Assembly (NCBI GenBank): GCA_038142205.1
Contig: JAYQJO010000001.1
Span: forward strand, 1,054,001-1,118,000
Reading direction: 5' to 3'
DNA from: UBA7359 sp038142205
GTDB lineage: Bacteria; Pseudomonadota; Gammaproteobacteria; Eutrophobiales; Eutrophobiaceae
DNA: 64,000 nucleotides
Each line of letters begins with the position of its first letter. The first letter of the stretch is position 1. A program made the position numbers and the translations under genes. Under the pieces are notes generated by a model. The model worked only from the letters and a program-made list of their open reading frames with translations. It was not told where the DNA came from and made no database searches. Of the stretch, positions 56,423-64,000 are shown one piece after another.

Positions 56423-56460
56423 ATTACACTAAACTACTTTTCTTCTAAATAAAATAAACC

Positions 56461-57687
56461 TTAGAAGAAGTAGGTTGCGCCTAGAGCGAACATGTCTAAC
56501 TCTTCAGCACCACCGTAGTTAGTGACACAAGTTGCTGCTCCAGCACCACTACAGTCAACTTCAAGATCGAGTTGTTCCCATGTACCATAGATTTGGAAGC
56601 CAGCACCAAAATATTGAACAACTTCAAAACCGATACGTTCTACTTCAGAACCGGTCACACCTGTGTCAACAGCACCAAACGCATCGTTGTAGCTACCATA
56701 TTTGAAGGCAAACGCTGTATCGCCCAAGCTATTAAAAGCACGCTTGATACCAACTTTAATAAAGTATGAATCAACTTCATCAGAAGCAGCAGTACCTACG
56801 TTAGCAGGGTTAAGATCACCTTGGTCATTCATATAAGCAACAGAACCAAAGATACCTGTATTTGGATCCATCAAACCACCTTGAACCTGAAAGACTTCAG
56901 CTTCTGATATATGAGCATTACCACCGCCCTGGTTTATCGCATAGCCCATGCCAAGAACGGCATTCAAACCAGCTACTGAACCTGAGTAATTCACAGAGAT
57001 ATCATAGATATCATCGTTAGCATAACCAACAGCAACCTTAACACCACCAAAAGCAGGTAAGTCATAACGAATACCAGTACGGTAAACACCGTTACAGTCA
57101 AAGCCAATACCTAAGCCAGAAAAGTTACATGCTAAGAAACTACCCCATGCAGTTTTCGTAGCAGTTGCGCCCAAACCTTGAATACCAAAGCCTGCACCAC
57201 GGAACACTGGGCTTATGCCTGACCATAAGGTTAATGATGGATCAGAAAGTACGCCAATATTATCAGTCGGCATTGATTGGGTTCCTAAGGTAATTTTACC
57301 AAATGAACCGCTTATAAATAGGTTACTGGCAAGCAAACCAATATCAGAACCAAAAGCGTTAGCATTTTCGATAGCTGCTTGGTTACTTAATAGAGGTGTT
57401 GCCCCATTAGTAGCATCAAGCGTATTAGAAGGCTCCACGCTAATCTCAAAACCCGCAGTCAAGCCACTGTTTGGTAGTTCTTGCGTACCAGTGAATGTCA
57501 AACGAGTAGCCAATGTGGTACCATTATCTTGAACAGCAGCAATATCACTGCTTTGACCGTCATCATAATAGAGCATACCTTCGTTAACCCAACCCGAGAT
57601 ATTTACTTCCCCAGCTGTTGCTGCTTGAGATAATGGAAGCATTGCAGTTGCAGCAACCAGGCAAGCCCCTTTAATTGTTTTATTCAC
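56461..57687 (-). CDS. Gram-negative general porin
   Basis: The start is GTG, eight bases after AGGAGG, giving a 408-residue protein (NKTIKGACLVAATAMLPLSQ) with a signal peptide ending at ATA-GEV. It continues with antiparallel strands typical of a 16-stranded trimeric porin (EVNISGWVNEGMLYYDD, LTFTGTQELPNSGLTAGFEI) and ends in the aromatic FALGATYFF, required for assembly by BAM. Its long unoccupied leader and strong terminator suggest high expression. A link to the AOR cluster upstream is not established. Confidence 0.88.
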   Translation of the reverse strand: MNKTIKGACLVAATAMLPLSQAATAGEVNISGWVNEGMLYYDDGQSSDIAAVQDNGTTLATRLTFTGTQELPNSGLTAGFEISVEPSNTLDATNGATPLLSNQAAIENANAFGSDIGLLASNLFISGSFGKITLGTQSMPTDNIGVLSDPSLTLWSGISPVFRGAGFGIQGLGATATKTAWGSFLACNFSGLGIGFDCNGVYRTGIRYDLPAFGGVKVAVGYANDDIYDISVNYSGSVAGLNAVLGMGYAINQGGGNAHISEAEVFQVQGGLMDPNTGIFGSVAYMNDQGDLNPANVGTAASDEVDSYFIKVGIKRAFNSLGDTAFAFKYGSYNDAFGAVDTGVTGSEVERIGFEVVQYFGAGFQIYGTWEQLDLEVDCSGAGAATCVTNYGGAEELDMFALGATYFF

Positions 57688-58098
57688 GTTGTATTCCTCC
57701 TTAAGAAAATACAATTAGTTTTATAATTTACATCTCTAGAAATAAAAATTTGACCTCCCCAGCCTCGTTGTCACTTTAAGTATACTTTGGTTTCAACAAG
57801 CCTTTTGAAGCTCAGCCTTTTTACAGCTCAAAAGCTATTTACAAAGACAGACGTGAAAATACTACAGATATCGGTGTGTTGCAATTATTTTTTGCTTTTT
57901 TAACAACAAATCATTAGCCTGTGAAAACGCGTTGTTTTCATACAACAAATAATAAAAAAACTAATAAAATCAACATATGAGATAGAATTATTAAAATGTT
58001 TCTAATAATTAAATAGTTAGATCAGAAACCTCGGTGTCTCTTTTTTACAACTATCGACTTAATGCTTTACTTTTCAATAAGATAGAGTGTTATTTAAA
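57688..58098 (-). promoter_or_regulatory. Porin leader and intergenic region
   Basis: This 411-base gap lies between the AOR gene cluster and the porin on the same strand. It contains an imperfect hairpin at 57802-57834 (CTTTTG-A-AGCT against AGCT-CAAAAG) and AT-rich promoter-like sequence. It would carry the porin promoter. No gene is visible, and no specific regulator site can be named. Confidence 0.5.
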
Positions 58099-58383
58099 TT
58101 AACCACCGCCACGTTGATAGGCACGGTCAAAAGCTTCATAGAACTGTTTAAGCTCTCCACTTGAGATATTAGAGAAGAAAAAATCGACATATAAAACGGG
58201 TAATACTAAAGACGCTATTTTTCGCTCGTGCTCAACTCCCGGCTTGATTAGAATATTTCCATCACGATAAGACATCGTGATTTCATTGTTAGAAATATTG
58301 AAATCGACATCTTTCAAAGCAAAGGGTAATAAACGATAAAACTCTTTAAGGGAGATAGTCATCTCCCTTTTTATGTTGCTCAT
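58099..58383 (-). CDS. Small AOR-cluster protein of unknown function with a Gly-Gly-Gly tail
   Basis: The 94-residue protein is soluble, with no signal or cysteines. Its parts are a helix (KEFYRLLPFALKDVDF), a strand pair (ISNNEITMSYRDGNILIKPG) and a helix near the end (SGELKQFYEAFDRAYQRGGG). It is last in the putative aor operon, 25 bases after the MoaD-like gene. I do not recognise a family. The terminal glycines are noticeable given the next-door sulfur-carrier-like protein, but there is no evidence that they are used. Confidence 0.7.
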   Translation of the reverse strand: MSNIKREMTISLKEFYRLLPFALKDVDFNISNNEITMSYRDGNILIKPGVEHERKIASLVLPVLYVDFFFSNISSGELKQFYEAFDRAYQRGGG

Positions 58384-58408
58384 CCATTAGAAATTAACTT
58401 TGAACGTA

Positions 58409-58660
58409 TCAACCACCAGCCACGGGCGGCCATACAGCGAGTGTATCGCCATCACTAAAATTTGTTGTACCCCTTTCATCTGTATCAAGATAAACGCCAT
58501 TTAATAACACTAGGTGTGCAGATTCTTTTGGTACATTGTATTTATCCAAAATTGAAAAAGCGGTTTCTGTGGACGAAATATCAAGATTGGTGGAATGCTC
58601 TTTAGCATTCTCCGGCAAATACTGTCTTAGTCCGGCATAAAGCTTTAAAGTAATCTTCAT
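58409..58660 (-). CDS. MoaD/ThiS-like sulfur-carrier protein
   Basis: The 83-residue ubiquitin-fold protein starts MKITLKLYAGLRQYLPENAK and ends DGDTLAVWPPVAGG, with the C-terminal diglycine that is adenylated and thiocarboxylated in MoaD and ThiS. Within an AOR operon it probably supplies sulfur for the tungsten-pterin cofactor. No MoeB/ThiF-type activating enzyme lies nearby, so it would need a shared one. Confidence 0.88.
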   Translation of the reverse strand: MKITLKLYAGLRQYLPENAKEHSTNLDISSTETAFSILDKYNVPKESAHLVLLNGVYLDTDERGTTNFSDGDTLAVWPPVAGG

Positions 58661-58667
58661 TAATTCT

Positions 58668-59933
58668 CTACATCACGCTAGAGTTATGCCCTATAGCCTG
58701 CGTATTCGCTAAATAAGCTTCCATAATGCGTGTCGGATCTTTTAATAAATGGTCTTTCCATTTGCCCAGTTTTAATTTTGTTTGAATTAAGCCCCTTAAA
58801 ACGCCAACATGTTGTGTCAAACCAAGCGATTGTGCTCCGACCAGAACATCATCTTCAAATGAAAGGCTCAAATAACGATAACGATCATTGTCACATAGCT
58901 TTGTAGATTCACCGCCATCAATCCCCATCCATAAACCATAAGAACTGGAGATTAAACCCATCGTATCCAGCACATTCATGTTTACACAACCTTGATGAAC
59001 AGTATCTTTCCCAGCCATATTCATCGCAGCAATACGTCCGTGGTCGGCGGCGGTCGGTTGAATCGCCTGGACACTGTATTCACCAGTAGAAAAGTCCTTA
59101 CCCTGACAGACATCTCCCGCAGCATATATATCGGAAACATTCGACTGTAAACGGTCATTAACCAATATGCCCATGTCTGTTTTCAAACCACTGCCTTCTA
59201 AAAACTGAATATTTGCTGCAACACCCGTTGCAGAAATAACCAAATCAGCATCAAGCATGTCACCATTATCAAGCTTTACCTTGAGAGATTCACCATTACC
59301 TTTCTCAATTGCTTCAACTTTGGTTGATGTATGTACATTAACACCTTTATCCTGACACCATTTTTTGATCATGTTCCCTGCAGTTTGATCCATCATACGT
59401 GGAACCATCCTGTCACCCATCTCAATAACGGTAAGGTTAACCTTACGCAAAGCAAGTGCTTCTAAAATAATACAGCCAATAAAACCCGCGCCCATTAAAA
59501 CAACATTCGAACCTGGTTTGGCTCTGGAAACGATATTTCTACCGTCCTCTAGCGTCCAACACGAATGAATCCCGGCTAAACCCATGCCTTCAATCGGAGG
59601 GGTAATCGGATGAGAACCCGTGGCAATTAATAACTTGTCGTATTCAATCGCATCATTATTATCAAGCTTCAAAGACTTTGTTTTGGAGTCAATATTGCTA
59701 ACCCTGTCCCTGATAACATCGATATTTTTATTGTTGAAATGAGCTGAATCCTTACGCAAATAGGTTCCTGCCTCATCTATATTTTCAATAAGATAATATG
59801 GCAGAGCCATCCTTGAGTAAGGTGGTTCGGGTTCATCCCCTATCATAACTATTGATGACGTAGGATCTACTTTTCTTAACGTTTCAGCAGCTATAACTCC
59901 AGATGGACCTGCACCGACTATGACATGCTTCAT
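58668..59933 (-). CDS. FAD/NAD(P)-dependent oxidoreductase subunit of the AOR cluster
   Basis: The 421-residue pyridine-nucleotide-disulfide reductase-like flavoprotein has the FAD motif VIVGAGPSGVIAAETL at residues 4-19, LLIATGSHP, the NAD(P) motif VVLMGAGFIGCIILEALALR near 144-163, and IYAAGDVCQG for FAD ribityl binding. There is no redox CxxxxC, so it resembles the NAD(P)H:acceptor type, such as AorC or nitrite-reductase NirB N-terminus. It would exchange electrons between NAD(P)+ and the ferredoxin-like subunit. Confidence 0.85.
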   Translation of the reverse strand: MKHVIVGAGPSGVIAAETLRKVDPTSSIVMIGDEPEPPYSRMALPYYLIENIDEAGTYLRKDSAHFNNKNIDVIRDRVSNIDSKTKSLKLDNNDAIEYDKLLIATGSHPITPPIEGMGLAGIHSCWTLEDGRNIVSRAKPGSNVVLMGAGFIGCIILEALALRKVNLTVIEMGDRMVPRMMDQTAGNMIKKWCQDKGVNVHTSTKVEAIEKGNGESLKVKLDNGDMLDADLVISATGVAANIQFLEGSGLKTDMGILVNDRLQSNVSDIYAAGDVCQGKDFSTGEYSVQAIQPTAADHGRIAAMNMAGKDTVHQGCVNMNVLDTMGLISSSYGLWMGIDGGESTKLCDNDRYRYLSLSFEDDVLVGAQSLGLTQHVGVLRGLIQTKLKLGKWKDHLLKDPTRIMEAYLANTQAIGHNSSVM

Positions 59934-59949
59934 ATTAGTCCCCTGTTAT

Positions 59950-61800
59950 TTATAGACCTAAACGTGAACGTGTTTCATCTGTTGGCACACCATCAGGAGT
60001 CCAACCACGCACTTCATAGTATTCAGGCAACATCAAATGCAAGTCGTTGGCCTTACCTTTTGCTGGTCCTGTTTTTGCTACATCCTTTAGTAAACGTTTT
60101 GGTAAGGTATCATCCTTACCCGTGAGACCGGCCGCCAGATTAAATTCACGTTCCATATTCCAGATACGTTCCCCGACTTCCAAGCATCGCTCAACACTCC
60201 AATCACCTTCGCATGCTGCATCAATCTGTGGCGCAATATCTTCCAACGACCAGGCAAAAGTAGTAAAAACACAGAGCCCTGCTGAATCAACTACAGCAGT
60301 TGCATCTTGAAAGGCCTTAACTAACCCAGCTTTACCTTCCGTCTCAAGAGGATCTGTTTTTTCCGGAATACCAAGAATTTCAGATGCAACCGTATAGCCT
60401 CTTAAATGGCAAGCGCCGCGATTCGAAGTGGCATAAGCCAAGCCCATACCTTGTATTCCACGTGGATCATAGGCAGGAAATTCCAGACCTTTAACTGTCA
60501 TGGATAATTCAGGACGGCCGTATTTTTCAGTTAACCGTTTTGAACCCAGTCCCAGATCCTTACCAAAACCTTCACCTTTTGCAGTCATTTCTGTTGCCCA
60601 AACCAGTGCTTCTGCAGATCCGAACTTCAATTCCATACCACCCGTGTCTTCAACTGTAATGGCACCTTCCTCAAATAATTCCATCGCAGCAGCGATAGTT
60701 GCACCAAGCGTAATCGGATCGACTGCATCTTCATTACAGATAAAATTGCAATAGGTAATCGCATCAAGATCATCGACCCCGCAGTCAGACCCTAATGACC
60801 AGGCATTTTCATACTCCAAGCCACCTGAATTACCCCAATACTGCGGCTTGTCTTTGACTGAAAAGTGAGTTTTATCGACAGTGGAAACGCGCTGACAAGC
60901 AATAGTGCAACCAAAGCAAGCTGCATTTGTTGTCAGGTTTGGTCTGCCGTCTCCTTCGCGAACTTCCTGCATGGCTTCGCCGGAAATCTAACTTGCCCCT
61001 TCAAACTGTACTTCACGCATATTGCGAGTGGGCATAGCGCCTACTTCATTAATGACTTTCATCAAGACCTGAGTACCCAATGCCGGAAGGCCTTCACCAG
61101 TCACCGCATTTTCAGCCAATACCTGTTTCCCATCTTGAGTTGCCTTAAAGAATTTATCAGAATCCTCAATACCACTCACACCCAGTGTGCCGCGTACAAC
61201 AACAGCCTTCAGATTCTTAGATGCCATAACCGTACCCACACCGGAACGACCAGCAGCACGATGTAAGTCATTAACAATAGCAGAGTAAAGACAGCCTTTT
61301 TCGGCAGCACGACCCACGGCAGCGATTCTCACGAGAGGATCTTGGTGTTTGTTATGGAGCAGTTCATCAACTTCCCAGACAGATTTGCCCCATAAATCTT
61401 CTGCAGAAATTAATTCGGCCTTTTCATTTTCAATATACAAATAAACGGGGGTTTCTGACTTACCTTCAAAAATAACCATGTCCCAACCCGCATTTTTCAT
61501 TTCATTACCGATAAAACCGCCCGAATTTGAACAGGCAATCGTTCCGGTCAGCGGACTCTTGGTAACAACAGAATATCGTCCCCCTGTTGATGCCATGGTG
61601 CCGGTAAGCGGGCCAGTCGTCATGATCATCTTATTATCAGGGCTCAATGCGTCGCATTTAGGATCAATTTCTTCGGCAAGATATTTTGTCGCTAGGCCAC
61701 GTTGCCCCAGATACTCATTGGCCCATTGCATATTCAAAGGCTCATGCTTGATTGAACCTTCGGTTAAATTCACACGTAATACTTTTCTAGTCCAAGACAT
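59950..61800 (-). CDS. aor: Tungsten-type aldehyde:ferredoxin oxidoreductase large subunit, with in-frame amber codon
   Basis: The gene spans 617 codons. It has the AFOR N-domain (WTRKVLRVNLTEGSIKHEPL, RYSVVTKSPLTGTIACSNSG), the cofactor regions, and the [4Fe-4S] site CFGCTIAC in NAACFGCTIACQRVS plus a later cysteine near SAGLCVF. Such enzymes interconvert acids and aldehydes using tungsten bis-pterin. A TAG at 60988-60990 interrupts FEGAS-ISGEAM; the rest continues in the same frame, so this is a substitution, not a frameshift. Related proteins usually have lysine there, one base from TAG. It could be a nonsense mutation, a consensus error or an allele under suppression. Reinitiation at the ATG six codons on would miss the N-domain. 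Confidence 0.9.
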
Positions 61801-61809
61801 TTCTCTCTC

Positions 61810-62289
61810 CTAGGCTTCTGCGTTATCTTTTGGAAGGTTTTGTGCGGCATGAGCACGCATTCTTTCCAAACCGCCGTGATCGGAATCGACATAGGTGATT
61901 GCCTGTGTAGGGCAAGCTTTCGCGCATTCAGGATCGCCACCACATAAATCGCATTTATAAACCGTCCCGGCTTGCTGATTGTAATTTACCGTACCGAATG
62001 GACAGGCAACCGTACAAACTTTACAACCGACGCAAACATCATCAATAACTTCTTTTGCACCCGTCTTTTCATTTATGACGATTGCTTCCACGGGACAAGC
62101 ATGCATACACCATGCTTCAGAGCATTGTGTACAGGTGTAAGGCACAAAACGCCCTTCTTCATGAAAAGTAAAAATCTTGATTCGTGATTTGGAAGGATTG
62201 AAAACGCCTTCAGCTTGATACGAACACGCCATTTCGCATTGCAGACAACCAGTGCATTTTTCTGGTTCAATCTGTAAAGACCTAAGCAT
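61810..62289 (-). CDS. Ferredoxin-like subunit with four [4Fe-4S] clusters (AorA-like)
   Basis: The ATG at MLRSLQIEPEKCTGC, eight bases after GAGAGGAG, gives 159 residues; a longer upstream reading lacks this site. Sixteen cysteines form four clusters: CTGCLQCEMACS, CTQCSEAWCMHACP, CVGCKVCTVACP and CDLCGGDPECAKACP. This DMSO-reductase-subunit-B pattern matches AorA, the electron-transfer subunit of bacterial AOR complexes. It lies nine bases before the large-subunit gene. It is the first gene of the minus-strand unit. Confidence 0.9.
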   Translation of the reverse strand: MLRSLQIEPEKCTGCLQCEMACSYQAEGVFNPSKSRIKIFTFHEEGRFVPYTCTQCSEAWCMHACPVEAIVINEKTGAKEVIDDVCVGCKVCTVACPFGTVNYNQQAGTVYKCDLCGGDPECAKACPTQAITYVDSDHGGLERMRAHAAQNLPKDNAEA

Positions 62290-62585
62290 AAATAGACTCC
62301 TCTCTGTGGTTATTTTTGACCTGGATTCTATACGATCCAATATCAAACTATTTATAATTGCCTTACATTTTACGACACTATTTTAAACGGGAATTAGTAT
62401 AATACGAACTTACCTATATATGTAATCCATTTTATGATAATTTTTCCCTTTAAAATTAATATGCTGCAAAATGCAACGCTTGTAACTCAAATGAGATATA
62501 TAACCAAATAAAAGCCTATAAAAAGAACACGAAGACGACTATATTCGCTAAGAATTAAAAATATATAAAAATTGAGGCTATTTTA
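62290..62585. promoter_or_regulatory. Divergent control region between the AOR operon and its regulator
   Basis: This AT-rich spacer faces both ways. A TGCA-AAA-TGCA repeat lies at about 62463-62473. On the minus strand it falls between TTACAA and TATTAA, spaced near 17-18, a plausible sigma-70 promoter with an operator. I find no -24/-12 (GG-N10-GC) sigma-54 element. These assignments are tentative. Confidence 0.4.
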
Positions 62586-63743
62586 ATGTCGATGTTGGAA
62601 GTAACAAAGTCATCCATTCCTGAAAACCCAAATGCGGTAATGAATACTTACGCTGACATTTGGGAGAAGTTTATTGATACTGGACAACTCGATGACAAGA
62701 AACTACGCCCTGTTATAGCTAACAGCTGGTTACGTAGCCGTGAATTAGGCATTAACCCTCATAATCAGCGAGCACAATCTGTAATATCAAAAGAGCAACT
62801 CGAAGAAAAATTACACTCAGAAAATCTGGGTATTTCTGGTAAAAATGTTCTAGATAGAATGACAAGTACTGTTAAAAATACAGGTCATGTTATTGTTTTA
62901 GCTGATAAATTTGGTCGGATTTTATATTCAGTAGGCCACGAAGAAATTCAAGACCATCTAGAAAGAATCAACTTCAAACCCGGTAGCGAATGGGATGAAA
63001 AAACTGTAGGACCAAACGGTGTAGGCACGGCATTAGCACTCAAACGTCCTGAACTGATATTGGGCTCAGAACACTTCTGTCAGGGATGGCAGCCATGGGT
63101 CTGTTATGGCGCCCCTATTCATAATCCAAGCACGCGTTCAGTCATTGGCTGCATTGATATTACCGGCCCAGCAGACAAAGTTTGTGTGGAAGCGATGGCA
63201 TTAGCAATATCAATTACACATTCGATTGAATCAGATTTATCTGTCTCACAACTAAAAAGTCGCGAAAAATTAAGGCTGGCTTATCGAGACTTTCAAGTAA
63301 CATGGCCAAGCACCCCATCATTCGCTATTGATGAATTTGGATTCATCATAGACACTAATTCACACGTGTATAATTTAATAGATAAGCCTGAGCGAATTAT
63401 CAACCACCCTATACATACCTTTTTTCCTGAAATTTCTAAGTCTGTATACGAGTGTCTGGAAAGCGGTAGTGAAAAGCAATGCGAATATGAAATGCCGCAG
63501 GTTTTATCTGAACAAACTCGTGTTCAGATTGAACCCGTGCAAAAAGATAAAGGAATAATAGGCTGCTTTGTTATGTTTATTGATAAAAAACACAGTAGTC
63601 AACCCTCTTCAAGCCTTCAATCAAATGAAGATGAGTTAATAAGAAAAGCTTTATTACAAACAGGTGGAAACATCAGCAAAGCCGCTAAAATGCTTAATAT
63701 AAACCGTACAACAATATACCGTCGCCGTAAAAACTGGCAGTAA
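62586..63743 (+). CDS. GAF/PAS-type regulator with Fis helix-turn-helix but no AAA+ domain
   Basis: The 385-residue protein begins MSMLEVTKSSIPENPNAVMN. Residues about 45-225 resemble the AcoR-type N-terminus and GAF domain (VIANSWLRSRELGINPHNQR, WDEKTVGPNGVGTALALKRP, YGAPIHNPSTRSVIGCIDIT). A PAS-like region follows near 240-340, and a Fis-type HTH ends it (LIRKALLQTGGNISKAAKML, NINRTTIYRRRKNW). The central sigma-54 ATPase part (Walker A, GAFTGA) is wholly absent. It is divergent from the AOR operon, so it probably senses a metabolite and controls that operon directly. AorR in Aromatoleum is a sigma-54 activator by contrast. Confidence 0.85.
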   Translation: MSMLEVTKSSIPENPNAVMNTYADIWEKFIDTGQLDDKKLRPVIANSWLRSRELGINPHNQRAQSVISKEQLEEKLHSENLGISGKNVLDRMTSTVKNTGHVIVLADKFGRILYSVGHEEIQDHLERINFKPGSEWDEKTVGPNGVGTALALKRPELILGSEHFCQGWQPWVCYGAPIHNPSTRSVIGCIDITGPADKVCVEAMALAISITHSIESDLSVSQLKSREKLRLAYRDFQVTWPSTPSFAIDEFGFIIDTNSHVYNLIDKPERIINHPIHTFFPEISKSVYECLESGSEKQCEYEMPQVLSEQTRVQIEPVQKDKGIIGCFVMFIDKKHSSQPSSSLQSNEDELIRKALLQTGGNISKAAKMLNINRTTIYRRRKNWQ

Positions 63744-63766
63744 TAATTGTTACCTTTTATTTATAC

Positions 63767-63799
63767 AAAAACGGGTATTTTTCCTATCCCGTTTTAATT
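63767..63799 (+). terminator. Terminator after the AOR-linked regulator
   Basis: An 8-bp stem (AAAACGGG / CCCGTTTT) with a 12-base AT-rich loop follows the stop by 24 bases; T-rich sequence is part of the stem, so efficiency is moderate. Confidence 0.65.
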
Positions 63800-63927
63800 G
63801 AATTTATTCTATATTCGTTTGTCATAACAAATACTTCAGCGAGCAATCTCATAGCTAATAGACAATCTGCAATTCATTGTTTTTATTAAAATAAATTAAC
63901 TCCAAAATTATCAATGGCTTAAAACTT

Positions 63928-64000
63928 ATGTTCAAAATATCCACTCATACTTTCCTTTATTCATTATTAATCAGTTTTTCACTATTTCAGTCGGCTGATT
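63928..64000 (+). CDS. Secreted protein, 5' end only
   Basis: An ATG near the right edge opens MFKISTHTFLYSLLISFSLF, a typical signal peptide with QSAD next, and runs off the window without a stop. Only 24 codons are visible. It may be a periplasmic binding protein or other exported protein, but nothing here decides that. It lies 184 bases past the regulator on the same strand. Confidence 0.5.
   Translation, partial: MFKISTHTFLYSLLISFSLFQSAD

Noticed and set aside
60988..60990. Pyrrolysine or selenocysteine at the AOR TAG
   Set aside because: Selenocysteine uses TGA, and pyrrolysine needs pylTSBCD, not seen here and unexpected in this kind of organism. Point mutation or error is simpler.

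Overview
The window reads as one contiguous piece of an AT-rich gammaproteobacterial chromosome. The gene orders are those of that class: rpsP-rimM-trmD; initiator tRNA-rimP-nusA-infB-rbfA-truB-rpsO-pnp; surE-pcm-nlpD-rpoS; gloB/methyltransferase/rnhA/dnaQ/mltD; and methyltransferase-rhodanese-tolC. I see no rRNA, insertion sequence, prophage, integrase or CRISPR array. I do not assign a genus.

Layout. Positions 1-3.3 kb hold the ribosomal protein S16 operon, 5-formyl-THF cyclo-ligase, and a lipoprotein coupled to an SBF-type transporter. 3.4-5.3 kb holds an unknown protein, a peroxiredoxin-glutaredoxin hybrid and a small secreted protein. 5.3-14.1 kb is the translation/RNA block on the minus strand, led by tRNA-fMet. 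14.2-16.8 kb carries all three parts of the poorly understood AmmeMemoRadiSam system: a radical SAM enzyme divergent from a Memo-AMMECR1 fusion. 16.8-23 kb has a GYF-like/pentapeptide membrane protein, an orphan FliK-like plus FlhB-tail pair, PBP1B and a lysine-rich histone H1-like protein. 23-31 kb carries adk, rpoS-nlpD-pcm-surE, argF-argD, a PuuD-like membrane protein and grxD. 31-41 kb holds dnaQ, rnhA, gloB, mltD, an acyltransferase/acyl-ACP synthetase, greB, apt and an MFS carrier. 41-47.8 kb is more accessory: a decayed carboxymuconolactone decarboxylase-like gene, an SDR, a glycosyltransferase, a nucleoside phosphorylase-like protein overlapping a spore-photoproduct-lyase-like radical SAM protein, putP and an EAL phosphodiesterase. 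48-53 kb has thiC with a TPP riboswitch and the tolC cluster. 53-57.7 kb has folP, an aminopeptidase, a SHOCT protein and a porin.

The most distinctive region is 58.1-63.7 kb. It is a tungsten-type aldehyde:ferredoxin oxidoreductase locus: a four-cluster ferredoxin-like subunit, the AOR large subunit, an FAD/NAD(P)-dependent subunit, a MoaD/ThiS-like carrier and a small unknown protein with a glycine tail. A divergent GAF/Fis-type regulator lacks the AAA+ domain usual in its relatives. The layout resembles the Aor complexes of aromatic-degrading proteobacteria. The AOR subunit contains an in-frame amber codon.

A second theme is broken reading frames. Prx-Grx hybrid, pnp, infB (twice), Memo-AMMECR1, mrcB, the H1-like gene, surE (twice) and the SDR are all interrupted, mostly by one-base changes in A/T runs. 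Several are normally indispensable, so sequencing or assembly error is likelier than decay for most. The carboxymuconolactone decarboxylase-like remnant has lost internal sequence and looks truly degraded. The AOR amber codon is a substitution, which homopolymer error does not explain. Gene ends given for broken genes span all fragments.
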